A stretch of DNA of 64,000 bases. It comes from Mesodorylaimus sp. YZB2_4. Lineage: Eukaryota; Nematoda; Enoplea; Dorylaimida; Dorylaimidae. Position 1 is the first letter of the stretch, and each line of letters opens with the position of its first letter. Location: assembly GCA_030248295.1 (NCBI GenBank), contig JASANH010001557.1:124001-188000 (forward strand). Reading direction: 5' to 3'. Below, in pieces: positions 44,343 through 55,589 of this stretch. A program made the position numbers and the translations under genes. The notes beneath the pieces are model-generated. The model was not told the origin of the DNA, did no database searches, and worked only from the letters and a program-made list of their open reading frames with translations.

Positions 44343-46297
44343 CTGACGTAAAGAATGGATAGGAAGCGTTCGATTTCTCGATGCTAGTTTCCATCGGCTT
44401 TTAGCGTATCGGGGAGATCACTCGATTTTGACTGATCACGGATGCGACAGATTCCAAAGGAGAAAACTGCTCATCATCTTTCTCCTTTCCACTTCGTTTG
44501 TGGTCATCTGAGTGACTGATGAATTTCCTCTCATTAGTAATAGCGTACCCCCTGACCCAGTCACTTTTGAGGCACAATGGTTAAGCATAGGTAGTGTAAA
44601 GTAGCACTACCGTCATGTGTGTAACTACCTACAATAATCTGGAGCAGTTACAGTAATCCTAAAATCGTCAGAGGACAGAGACTTGCTTTATGAATTTTTT
44701 AAATCGACAAAGGACTGACGAGTTGATTTTTTTTTACAAACTTATAATGTCACATGGTTTAATAAGTATAAAAATATTTCTTGTTGTTTGTTTTTGTTGG
44801 AGGTGTGCATGAAAACTATTGTTATTGTTTTTGCATAACAATAATGAGATTGGAATGACGACCTGTTTTTGTGAATTTTCGTTGTAAATGTTTTGGTATC
44901 TTCTGCTGATTTTTTAAAAAATTTCATATTTGTTTAAAGAGTTTTTTATTTCTCGTGCTGCTTAGATGTTTTCACCAATCCTACGACATCCTGTTTATTT
45001 AGTTCTGTCATTGTGCCGAAAATAAGGATGGGTCATACTGAGTTTAAGGTTTAAAATTACCGGACTCCAGAGCGCAACCTGGTGAATAAAGGCATGTACA
45101 GGGACAGAGAGTGCACTGAACTGAGTGTAAAGTTACCATAACCAACACAAAGACTGGTTGCTGCTAAATAATGTAAACTACAGTAAGCTATTCACGGCAC
45201 ACTGGTGTGTAATCAACTCAAATATCGACGGATGGTGTGCTGTATTTAGTGTAAAGTTACATATTCACAAAGCCTGGTGCTCATTTTGATTATGTGAAGT
45301 ATAGTAAGACATATGACGTGTAAAGGAGCGATGTACTTACAGTAAGCTAGTCTTGCAGTAAATTGCTGATGGATACCAGTCCACCTACTGCTGTCTGTCA
45401 CAACCTAGTATGGATAGTGTGAATTCAATGATGAATAACAAGTTCAACAAGATGAAATAACAAGTTCAATGACAAGTGTAAGTTTACGTCACGTGACTTT
45501 TATAAATCAACAAAAGGGGGCAAGCACTTAAACAATCCTGGTTTTGAGGAGGTGTTATATAAAATTTTTGCGTCTCATCCCTTCATTAATACCCACGCGC
45601 ATTGAATTTTGTCAGCTTCGATGAACACCGCCCTTATACTCACATTCTCACTTCATTCGAGGCTGAAAAGTGCAATGTAGACTTGGAAAATCCAGATTTT
45701 CCATGGTTTCAACGTTAGTGTCAAGGCAGATCAGCCACGCGCAAGAAGTAACTGAACTGTGGATCGATCGAAGGCTGGTCAAACTTAGGAAAGTCTTTAA
45801 CAAAGTCCAAGAAACGTGAAAGCCAGAAAAAAAAGAAGATCCAGTCTAAAAAGAGGAAATGAGTCGGTTAGACACAACGGTGGACCTGGACGTTTTCTCA
45901 GAACCGCTAGAAGAACTCAGTATCGCTGAAAGTAGACTCAAGAACATTTCCGTTAGCTTACCTTTCCTTACCTAACGATGACGTCAACTCGGCCTTGGAA
46001 TTTCGCATACAGTGTTCCCACGTGGTTCACTGATCCGTCGCCCACCCTTCTGGAATTGCACCTGAAAATTCAATACGCGGCCGACAAAAAGCCTGCAAAA
46101 GGTATTCCCAAAACGAAAAAGATTGGTCTGGTTATGAATGTGTTGATGTCCATGTTCTCTGGTGTCAATTTATTGCTCAATAACGATTAGGGTACTCCAA
46201 AGCAGCAACTGCTTGCCATGAAGCGCTTACTGGGACGTGCTGGCTGGCTGCCCCTACGATCAGCGAAAATCCTGGTTGAGCACCAGTGGATGGTATG
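44108..46297 (+). repeat. 2.19-kb dispersed repeat, copy 2
   Basis: Direct copy of 35428-37618. The right boundary is exact: both copies share 'gagcaccagtggatggta' and then diverge. The 37302 frame is repeated at 45978-46190 and the promoter-like block at 45483-45505. A single-base deletion disrupts the small basic frame. Confidence 0.9.
45978..46190 (+). CDS. 70-residue reading frame, repeat copy 2
   Basis: Same protein as 37302-37514 with one substitution near the C-terminus (NLLL for NLLF). No domain recognised. Conservation may only reflect recent duplication. Confidence 0.35.
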   Translation: MTSTRPWNFAYSVPTWFTDPSPTLLELHLKIQYAADKKPAKGIPKTKKIGLVMNVLMSMFSGVNLLLNND

Positions 46298-46299
46298 TG

Positions 46300-47460
46300 T
46301 GGAGGATGAGCTCACCTCTGTGAGCATGCTATACTGATCTGGAAGCAGACATGATTTTTTGGTAGGTAAGCTATCTTCACTCCGTAATTCCTGTAATCGA
46401 TCGATTATGGATCCTGTGTCTACGATCCGCTTTTGAAGAAAGACATGTAACATCTGGAACGTTCACACTTATGCGCTGCTCGTCTCTCCCTGTATGATTG
46501 ATCGATTGAATCGTCGAACACTTAATAACGTTGTAATTGGTCTTTGCTTTTTGACTATCAGAAACATTTCTAGCTAACTCAGTTCTTCGAAATTCACCAT
46601 GGGGTACACGATTTTGAGAACGCCCATTTTATTTACAAAACAGATTTTCGCGCTAGCCCGAAAGCTGAACGTCATCATTAACACTTGCCTCAGCGAAACA
46701 AAAAATTTCTGATCAGTCCATTGAATTATCGAGTATTACGTGATGGAATAATTTATCAGATGATCTAGTTTCTGCAGATTTTTTATGTTTTGAGAAACAG
46801 ATTTCCATGATGACGTTCGCTTAATTATATTGCATCGGTTCTTACCTCGCATTTTGTTTACATGTTCATGCCCGTTCGCGCTCATTATTGATCCTTGGGA
46901 CCATGATAAAATCTATCTATCTAATATCAGCTCCTGGCTCTCTTTTCCCACATTGCGTGGAGAAAAAGGACATGCGATGGAGCATGACCATAACCGAGTT
47001 CAGCGAAGATTCAGGATGATATATAACATTAAAAGAGCCGAAAGGTCGTGATGTTTTGTATGAAAAATCCATGACAAAAAACTTATTCCCACAAATGAGA
47101 CGAGCCATTTGTGGGAACAAAAATGTAATGCTGTAGTTTTTTTTATGCCAATCAAGGTTCTGAAAAGCGTTTAGTTGACTTTTCAAATCTGTACTTAAAT
47201 GACCAGCGTTTTGAGGTGGGTAGCACCAATTACTGTTCAGTGAACAATAGTTAGCAATGGCAGGGAGTGATTTTACGAATTTAAAACTTTAGTCTACCAC
47301 TGGCCCAGCTCGCAACAAACTGCCCATACTGCAGTTTGACGCGTGGTGCGAGTTTTGAGCGTGGTGCAATTGATCGCATGCTTAACATGGGAGCATACGA
47401 CTACAGCATCCTCGATTTTTCAGCTCTCTCTAAATTCGCACTGGAGCTGCTTTGAAAAAA
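46300..47460. other. No recognisable gene
   Basis: Short frames only on both strands. Confidence 0.4.
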
Positions 47461-47467
47461 AAGAGGC

Positions 47468-47725
47468 TCAATATGTGATATTTTCCTTGACAGCATCAAT
47501 TCCGCCTTCCGCCAACTCCCCGAGATAACCAACTCTTTTTTTGAGAGTGTCCATCCCAGGAATAGTCACCCCCAACGCGTCCGCCGCATCGTTGACAAAC
47601 ATTCCCACACTGATTGCAGCCTTACCAGCTGCAATTGCTGTGCTCACGGCTAGAGCCGCCGAAGAGTGTATAGAAAAAAAACAGAAGAGAGCGGAAGCAA
47701 TGAAAACTTTGGTGCTTCTTTCCAT
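47468..47725 (-). CDS. Short secreted or membrane-active Ala/Gly-rich protein, possibly one exon
   Basis: Starting at ATG 47725, 8 nt after an acceptor-like 'ttggccccag', the frame reads MERSTKVFIASALFCFFSIH, a clear signal peptide. An alanine-rich hydrophobic stretch (LAVSTAIAAGKAAISVGMFV) and an amphipathic segment (GMDTLKKRVGYLGELAEGGI) follow, ending at 47468. It is 85 residues long. A longer upstream frame (from 47770) lacks support. Its organisation resembles the glycine-rich exon at 62.0 kb, but homology is not proven. Confidence 0.5.
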   Translation of the reverse strand: MERSTKVFIASALFCFFSIHSSAALAVSTAIAAGKAAISVGMFVNDAADALGVTIPGMDTLKKRVGYLGELAEGGIDAVKENITY

Positions 47726-47779
47726 CTCGAGACCTGGGGCCAATGCAACTGACGATGGAACACGACGCAAAGTCGGCTA

Positions 47780-48660
47780 TAAAGAAGCAAAAATTTGCAT
47801 TATGTGGAAGGCTCGACAAGATCATCTACTATACGGTATTCACTATCGTTGGATAATCAGTTTAGAAGCACTGCGATGAAGGGCGCCAGACTGGTGGGAG
47901 GCCCATAGCTGCATGGAACACATAATCAGTAACTAGCGCGCGCCGAAAGACACGATCTTTTTATGATAGAGGCGGGATAAGTTTTCTGCAATTGGGTTGC
48001 CCGAATGCCCTCACCAAATGCGGGGACTGTGACACCATGCTCATTATACCAAAGCGGCTGCGCTCTTTATTTGTCCCGGGTGATTCATTAGCGATAAATT
48101 GATTTACAGATATCGTTTGAATCGGCAAAAATCGAACAAATTAACTTTCTTGTAAAAATCAGATTTTTTAGACATGTGCACGTTTCCGACAAAAAAATCA
48201 GAAATTTGCACAACTTTGAATGGTTTTAACCTGCGGGCACTCATGATGATGTCATAAGTCAGACCACAAGCTGGATCTTCCAGCGACATTTCGCTCGTTG
48301 CTCGGTCGCGCTGGTGATATACTTGCAGAAAAAGCAGCTGTAGCATATTTTCAAGGCTTAAGCATAGTCAAGTGTGTTTCGTTTTGCAATGGCCAAGTAG
48401 GTAGCCCAGCCATCATGAGCCTGGGTTATCCACTGCGCGCATGGCTGGTCTGAAAGTTCTGAGTCTGTCATCACAGACTTTTCTGGAAAAAATTGCAGTA
48501 ACATGCAGTGTTTCCATGTTTTTCCGTGATACTATTAGTTGAAATATGTAAAACCTACAATGAAAAAGATGAAAAAAAAACAATTCGAAAGTTAAAAAGC
48601 TGCGTTCATGATGCAAACTCAATGACCCACAGTATGACGTTTAGGTCTTCAAGCATCCGA
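47780..48660. other. No recognisable gene
   Basis: Short frames only; nothing was matched to a family. Confidence 0.4.
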
Positions 48661-48679
48661 GGCTAATCGAACCCTTTTT

Positions 48680-49200
48680 TTTGTGGGTTGGGCCCTGTGC
48701 CGCCCCAGTTCCCCACGCGACCTCCAACCCATTTTGCCTCTAGCCGGCCAGCAGTCATGATATGATAAGCGGGGCCCGTGAGGTGACTAGCTCTCACGGC
48801 AGCTCGCCTCTGTGCGTTTCCACTAGGAGCATCTCTACACGAGGGCATTCTGTGCCAGCATCAGCGTCCGCCTCTCACGCCTGGTGCGCAGTTACGGGCG
48901 AGTGCTCGACTCGCGGGCTGGTAAATCATTTCGTTGTAAATGTGTCCCTTCACCCTCGAGTGCGCTGTTAAGTGCTTGGTGATGTGATAAAACACTGAAT
49001 GAACATGAACATGAGCGTCCCAGGATGATAGGGGCCTTCACGATCGGTGTTCAGTAACCAGTTTCCTGATTCTCTATCCGTTTATCGTCCACCACAAAAT
49101 GGTACAGGGTGAGTCGCCCAGAGTTAGGTGTGCAAGGCCAGCGACTGACACACTAGACTGCCATCAGAAGACTGAGCCACAGCAGCTCCTTTAATCTTGT
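48680..49200 (+). repeat. Composite repeat (second copy) with embedded LINE fragment
   Basis: Blocks match 28760-29740 (see that entry). The part at 48893-48990 additionally matches 37909-38020, a piece of the Tx1-like LINE C-terminal region ('gagtgctcgactcgcg', 'ggtaaatc.tttcgt'). The composite therefore joins SINE-like and LINE-derived sequence. Confidence 0.6.
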
Positions 49201-50850
49201 TTTGACAGTTGCTCTTATTATCTTACATCTCTCTTTTCCTGGAAATCTGGAAAGAAGCTATACAGCTGCCTTAATATTCTCCCAAGTAACTGTGCTGTAC
49301 GGAAAAAAAACTTGTTATTTTTTCGAACAGAGGGCTTTTCTGAAAATCAGTCGTGGCAACGCCTACATGTTGACCAAAGTGCAAAACCGCTTTTCGCACA
49401 GCTTCGACAGCTCTTCGCTTATTATTGTTGGGGCTGCATTGGTACTCGTAGATCACCAGAGAGGTACATATTTCGTATCCTTGATTCTGCTATTTATTAT
49501 CTAAGCGAATCGGCTCAAGACGATTTTCAGTTTTTTTTGGAAATGTTATTTCTTCGCATTTTAAATTTTCCAGCCTAATCCTTCAATTTCAGCTAGAACT
49601 TTTTAAATCTCGCGATTTAGTCTTATAGATCAAAAAAGCTAGAGTACATGATTTCTTAGGGGTCGCTATGAAGTTTCCTTACAATTTCTGGGGCTCATTA
49701 ACACGTTAAGACTCAGTTTTTTGATGGATGTTTATGTATAGTTCAAATCTCCGCTTTCTAAGCGAAAAAAATTGGAGATGTAGGAGATGCAATTACCTCT
49801 CCCTCCTTCTAGACTGTTACGCAGTTTTGTGAAAGCAGTTTTATCTGGGTTCTTTCGAAGTAATTTTTTTGCGAGCAATGCTTGGCTTGGATGTGCGCTA
49901 TGTTCCGAGCGTCGTCTCGCGATCAAAGGAGGAGAGGAGACTCCCCATTTCACAGTCTGGTTACTGCACAGTAAAAAATCAAGCATTTTCATCGAAATTC
50001 TGTGCCCCCTTTAAGTTGTTCTACAGGAGCGACGGAGGCATTCCGAAGGATGACCTGATAGGCGATCTAAATAGACATTATGTACATTATGGTGGTACAT
50101 ATACATATACCTTGATATACCATATGGCTTGATATTGGTGCGATATAGTTCATGAAAAGCAGCTATACCTTGACGGTTTCTGCTGATTTTTATGAACTAT
50201 ATCGCACCAAATGTGTCCTGTAGATTGAGCATTGAATTTAAGATGACATTAAACTGCTGTCTGGCGTTTCTCAAAAAAATGATAGATTTTTCACGTTGAG
50301 CAGGAGCTTCCAAGGAAAAATATGATAGCAGACGCCAAACCTACCTGGCCACGAGCCTCTACTGGCCAGACTTGGCGTTTAGGGAAATAAAATTTCAGTT
50401 AAAGGTTATTGGATCTTGAACGATTCAGTCAACTGAATTTAACTGAATTTTCTGGCATTGTCGGGTCTTCTGTGAAAAGAACCCAGCCCTGAGAGTTGGA
50501 ACACAAAGCTCAAAGCTTCAAACCCTGAAACCGAAACTGTCTGTGGTGAAACACAAATACTTGCAAAAAACTTGTACTTGTAATGAGGTGCTAGTGCCTG
50601 AGTCTGCAACATGCTTTTTCCGATGTGTCCACGAGTGGCGATTTACTTTATACTTTAAAGTCTACTGATCATGTTTGTCACAAATTGTCTTTCTGTGCCC
50701 ACCAGAAGTGTTACATAGTTTCTTGTGCAAATTTTTCGACATGTAAATTTTTTCCCTGTCCTCAGACCCAGACCTCATGTAAAATTGTAAAAAAGAGAAG
50801 CTTTTATGGCGAATATGGTGTGAATACTGTAACTTTTCGCGTATAATTCT
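49200..50850. other. No recognisable gene apart from one hairpin
   Basis: An open frame at 49202-49504 starts with a hydrophobic segment and contains KKTCYFFEQRAF, faintly lectin-like, but the remaining family motifs are missing. Otherwise only short frames occur. Confidence 0.35.
50137..50208. other. Long hairpin (about 27-bp arms)
   Basis: 'ggtgcgatatagttcat' at 50137 is repeated inverted at the 50208 end. Arms of about 27 nt have two or three mismatches and enclose about 15 nt. It is a candidate structured RNA or the remains of a small foldback element. Confidence 0.6.
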
Positions 50851-50861
50851 TTCAGGTGCAT

Positions 50862-52049
50862 ATGGCGTCCATCGGAAGAAATTTTGGTTTGTTCCTTTTC
50901 TGCATGATTTCTTTGGCTGATACGACTCAAGTCAATTGGTGTGATCCGCAAGCAAGTTTATCCCATCCAAAAATGGCTGTCCGCATTTCCAAGGCTATCG
51001 AGTACATAAAAAATATTTGCTACTTTGCTGTTAATGATTCATCAAGTAAAGCAATCGTACATTTTTCTAACCTCGAAAGATTTTCACTGGATGAAGCAAG
51101 AAAAGTCTGCAATGAGTTCAATGCAACGCTGCCATCTGTACATTCCGATGATGAAAATCATTTCCTGAAAAGAGCAGGCGGTCACATCGTCCTTGGCTTA
51201 CAGGTAATGTACTGTCATTTAAAAAACATTTTATCGCGATATATGGATGGCTGCAAATTGTTTATGGCGAAAGAATTACAAGAAAATTTCGTCTTGGTGG
51301 AGCGTGTTTTGGTTACCCTACTCATCAGGCTGGGAAAGGCTGTGGCTTAAGCGGGAAGGAAAAGGACACGCTCCTTCTTGGCTGGCTTCGTTATGCTGAT
51401 ATGTGAGAATTTCCATGTCTAGACTATTGTAGAATCCCACTGAGACCCCGTGCAGTCCTTTAGAGATTCCGTGTGTGTGTGTGTCTTTCAAGGCCTCGAT
51501 TCATTTATCAGTGATGCTGAATATACCAAAAGCAGCTAAAAGCAACTCAAAACACTCAAAAATTGTTGTTGTTGTCTCTAGGCTACTATAAAATCAAGAG
51601 CCCGGCAGTCCACTAGAAATGCCGCTGTGTGTCGTGGTTCTCTAAGGCCTTGATTCAACTCTTTTTTTCTCTTGAATCAATGATGCTGAAATACTGGAAG
51701 CAGCTGGGAGCAAATTAGAATATCCAAAAATTTTCTCCTGCAAAATTGTAAATCATGTAATATGAAGCTTCGTTTCACGCAGGCAATTCTTCCTGAAGAC
51801 AACATGAACTTCGAGCGGGAAGATGGCGATGCGAATCGACCAAAAATTTTCCGTTGGGACGACAATACAACGGCTGACTACGAACCAGAAAAGTGGTTCG
51901 CCCCAATCGGTGATCCAATTGAGGTGTTCACAGTTGTCATGGCTGAGTCTGGTTACTGGCGCACAATTAATTCATTGGAACCGCATCTTCTCAGCAAGGC
52001 GAAAATTCTCTGCAAGCAAAATATAACATCCATGAGTGCAGGCGCTTAA
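50862..52049 (+). CDS. C-type lectin-like gene, two exons (copy 2)
   Basis: Exon 1 (50862-51203) starts 6 nt after 'ttctttcag' and encodes a signal peptide (MASIGRNFGLFLFCMISLAD) followed by VNWCDPQASL. The first half of a C-type lectin-like domain comes next: CYFAVNDSS, FSLDEARKVCNEFNATLPSV and KRAGGHIVLGLQ. The intron is 51204-51782 (579 nt, phase 0). Exon 2 (51783-52049) gives FRWDDNTTADYEPEKWF, GYWRTINS and KILCKQN. Cysteine spacing and the WDD...WW/WF...G.WR pattern match the paralogues. Unlike them the C-terminus (ITSMSAGA) has no hydrophobic anchor, so this member is likely secreted. The frame is intact. Calcium or sugar binding cannot be predicted, since EPN/QPD-type motifs are not obvious. 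Confidence 0.75.
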
Positions 52050-54855
52050 AGTTCGCATGGAAAGTTGAGAGAATTCTGGCTCTTGGTGTTTTTCTGTATC
52101 GTTTGAAATAATAAGACTTCCCAGCTTGCTTTGCTTCGATCAGGCGACGATTTTGTTTAAGAAGATTTTTCCAGAGATGATTTCTTGGTTTTTTGGTTCT
52201 TTTCCATGTGCTTCGCTTTTCAGAATAAGTTTTAATCACTCTTTTTCACAGGCAGTGTTGTTTTATGCATAATAAGACAAAACCATGCAGTTCGGATAAG
52301 TTTTAGGTGAATTCGTCCCCTTCGATTCAGACTTGTTGTAATTCAACTTCGCATCCCTCTCTGAATTTTGGCTCGTTAAATTCGCATTATAACATCACTG
52401 TCTAGCGCTAGCTTTGTGAAATTAGTTGCCCATCCATCAATTACTACTATGTGTCCTTGGCATTGCGTCTCATTTCCAAACTAATTTGACTCTTTACACA
52501 CTTTAATTTCTAAAATTGTTATTGTAACTTGATCATACACATCTTTGCTTCATGTTGGTTACTTAAGCCTGTTCATATTCTCCCGTTTTTGTGTTTATCA
52601 AATTTCTCATATATTCAGTATTTTGCTTCCCTTCACCCAAGAATTTTTTAAAACCTTTCGTTTGAAGCCCTTTCCTAGGTTTAGAGAACCTATTCCTTTT
52701 GTAGAATCGACCGATTCAAGGCTCCAAGATGATAAATAGTGCAACCAGAATCCGAATGAGAAGGTTCATGATAGACGAACCGAAACCAAAGCTTCATAAA
52801 GCATGAAAAAAAAACTGTTTTTCCAAAAAATCTTGACTTTTTAAAGAGAGGGCTTCTGAGAGACTCGATTCATATGGAATGTGCTCGGCCCGATCTGAAT
52901 GTGTCGAAATACTAGAAATCAATAATCAAATACTTGGTTCATCCAGCATTAGGCCATGTCCGCTACAACACTCCTGATCCAATTCGACCCCAAACCCATA
53001 CTGCATTATTATGCTTCTCGTTTGATAACCTCAAGAGTCACTCAAGACTCTATCATAACACTAAAAAGCATAGCGTTAGTGTAGTCTTGTCGTGTCGGTC
53101 AGCAAATTTAAAAAAAGGAGGATCTACAGTACGTGCGGCTAACATAAACTGCACCCACCATGTATGGCTTACAAAAATATTCCGCCCGCTGGTGATATTT
53201 GTGTGAAAATTCAGTTACCCAAGCTAAAGTTAAAATTACCCCTAGAATAAAAAGTTAGGCTCGGGAACTGAATGTTGTCGATTCGTGGCATACTTTCTAC
53301 CAAATTTTGTGCTTATTTTATTCCATAAGATCGAAAACGCTGTTGAATAGCGGAAAAAAACTAAAAAAAATAGTTTCTACCTTTTTTTACCAATGTCGAT
53401 GAAAATCGTTGCGGTTACAGTACTCTGCTATCTTTCGCATCGCAGGTGACAGCGCGCGAAATGTAATTCAACTTTCTTCGGAAATTTGATTCTCGCATTT
53501 TTTATAAAAATGGTACGAGTCTGAGCAAAATGGAGCACTTATTTTACGAAGGGACCGCAAATTATTAGAATTTGGCCATGGTGAAAATGCCAACTTCAAA
53601 TATTTAGCGCATTTTTGTTTCTTTCTTGTCGAATATTAGACGAATAAAGTTCTCCGCTTACCATTAAACGTCTGCTTGGCTCGGCCAAACAGGCAACAAC
53701 CGTGCCTTTTGATAACGCACGGGAATGACCCAATTTTTAACCGTCCCTCTTTTGACCCACGCTGAAAATAGTGTCAAGTAGTGCGAATGTAAAGCTAACT
53801 TGCGAATAAGTAAACTTCATGAAAATGAATGTGATTCCATGTGCAAATATATGATTTTATTGACTGCTTCTGTAATCTTCCCCCAGCGCCTAGTGAAGTA
53901 AGGGTCTTTACTTTGAAAATATTTTAACCGTGAACCATATTGCTTGAATAAATTCCAGGTGGGGTATAAAATGTCCTGCTTCATACTCATCTGTGAGCAG
54001 TCATATGGCGATCATATAACTGGCTATGATGGCAGCACTTTTTTTTGACTGAAGACACCTTTAAATTTCCTATTCTCATTCTTCCTCAGCCCCGTAAATT
54101 AGCACTATACAGTGATGCTATAAGGCGAATTTAAAGGAGCCAAAATTCAGTAAGGTATGCGAAGTTGAATAACACCGAGACTGAATCAGAGGAAACGAAT
54201 TCACCTAAAACCAGTTCTGTAAAACGGAAAGAACTGGACCACAGGCTCGCGTGCATAGAACAGTTGGGTTCACATTTGGAATTTTAATGCTATCGCGGAA
54301 ATGATAGTTTCATTGAATTCCTCTCATCAGACTTGACTGTCTTGCAAAGTATTCTGTTTTATAATTTCCAATTCAAAAAATGGCGATCTAACCTTGATGC
54401 GCAGACTAACAGACCGTTATGTTTATCGACGCCAACTTGAAATCTTGCCGAACTGAATCAATAACAACAGATTTCCTACTCAACAGACCACCTGAATATG
54501 CTGCCTAGAAAACACTCTGTGGTATAAAGTGCTGGAAGAACTACGTAGGAAAAATTAGCCCATTTACTCGCTCCGCTTGTATTCGACTAGAAAAGTATTG
54601 CGACTCACATCAATTACACAGGTGGCAGAACTCCGTGTATCTGGGATTTGGACACTTTTCAGGTGAGATTTTTCGCAGTTTCATGACGCGGGCCTGTAAA
54701 CCTACGCTGTTATTCTATACTTGCAATTTTATTGTTACATCCAAACAGCAATTCTGATTTTAGAAAAAAAGAAAAATTGAAAGTTAAATCCAGCAAAACC
54801 CAATCATTTTTCGCCAAGAATGCTTTCTGTCGAAAGGACTCAGCCAAATCAACAA
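52050..54855. other. Long gene-poor interval
   Basis: Only short AT-rich frames occur between two lectin-like genes. No repeat boundary or regulatory element was identified. Confidence 0.4.
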
Positions 54856-54859
54856 ATTA

Positions 54860-55583
54860 TTAGGTGAAAACTTTGAAGATGATTACAGCACAAGCTATAA
54901 CTAAAACGCTGATGACCTTGGCGCTCGCGCATGATTTTTGCTTGCACATTATATTTAAATTCTCGAAGAACTCCCGCTTAGTCGTGCTCACAGTACGCCA
55001 CTCTCCCGATTTGGGCAATAGAAGGGTGTTAAGATCCTTGTCTTGACTAGTCGCTGGCCACCAAATTTCTGGCTTGTAAAAGTCGGTTTCTGTGCCGTCG
55101 TCCCATTTGATAATTTTTGGTTTTGTTTCATCCAAGCCTCCTCGTAGTCTTTCGGGAAGTTGAGATTGAGGCATCTCAGCCTGCAAACAGACACGCAAGA
55201 AAAAGGATATCGAGCCAAACTATTATCGAAGCACGATTACTGCACCTCCAGGCCGAGGACAACGTATCCACCAGTCTCCTGCAAGAACGTTTGTTCGCCA
55301 GGGGTTTCCACTGATGGCAATGTTGCAAAAAACTCTTTGCAGATTTTTCTCGCATTCTCGATTGAAAATCTGATGGACTCTTGGGTTAGCGAGATGGAAT
55401 GCTTTTTCATGTCACGAACTCGGAAATAAAACACACGATCAGTGAATGAGAGTGTTTTCACGATTCGGTCAGCTAATTCTGGGCGAGACGCTACGCCTTC
55501 ATTGCTGCACCAATTCACAGCTTCACTTATTCCAATCAATAAAAGGAAGGCCAACGTAACGTTGAAAACAGTTGTGGCGCTCA
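54860..55583 (-). CDS. C-type lectin-like gene, two exons (copy 3), with hydrophobic C-terminus
   Basis: The exon 1 acceptor lies at 55583 ('cttttgttcag', then TGAGCGCC). If the preceding exon ends in A, the start codon is completed by splicing, giving MSATTVFNVTLAFLLLIGIS, a signal peptide, then VNWCSNEG. An upstream ATG at 55827 in the same frame is the alternative. Exon 1 continues with FYFRVRDMKK, FSIENARKICKEFFATLPSV and ETGGYVVLGLE. The intron is 55181-55245 (65 nt). Exon 2 (55180-54860) carries IIKWDDGTETDFYKPEIWW, GEWRTVS and IMCKQKSC, and a hydrophobic tail (VISVLVIACAVIIF) that could specify a GPI anchor or transmembrane helix. No stops. It is the best-preserved member here. Confidence 0.78.
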
Positions 55584-55589
55584 CTGAAC

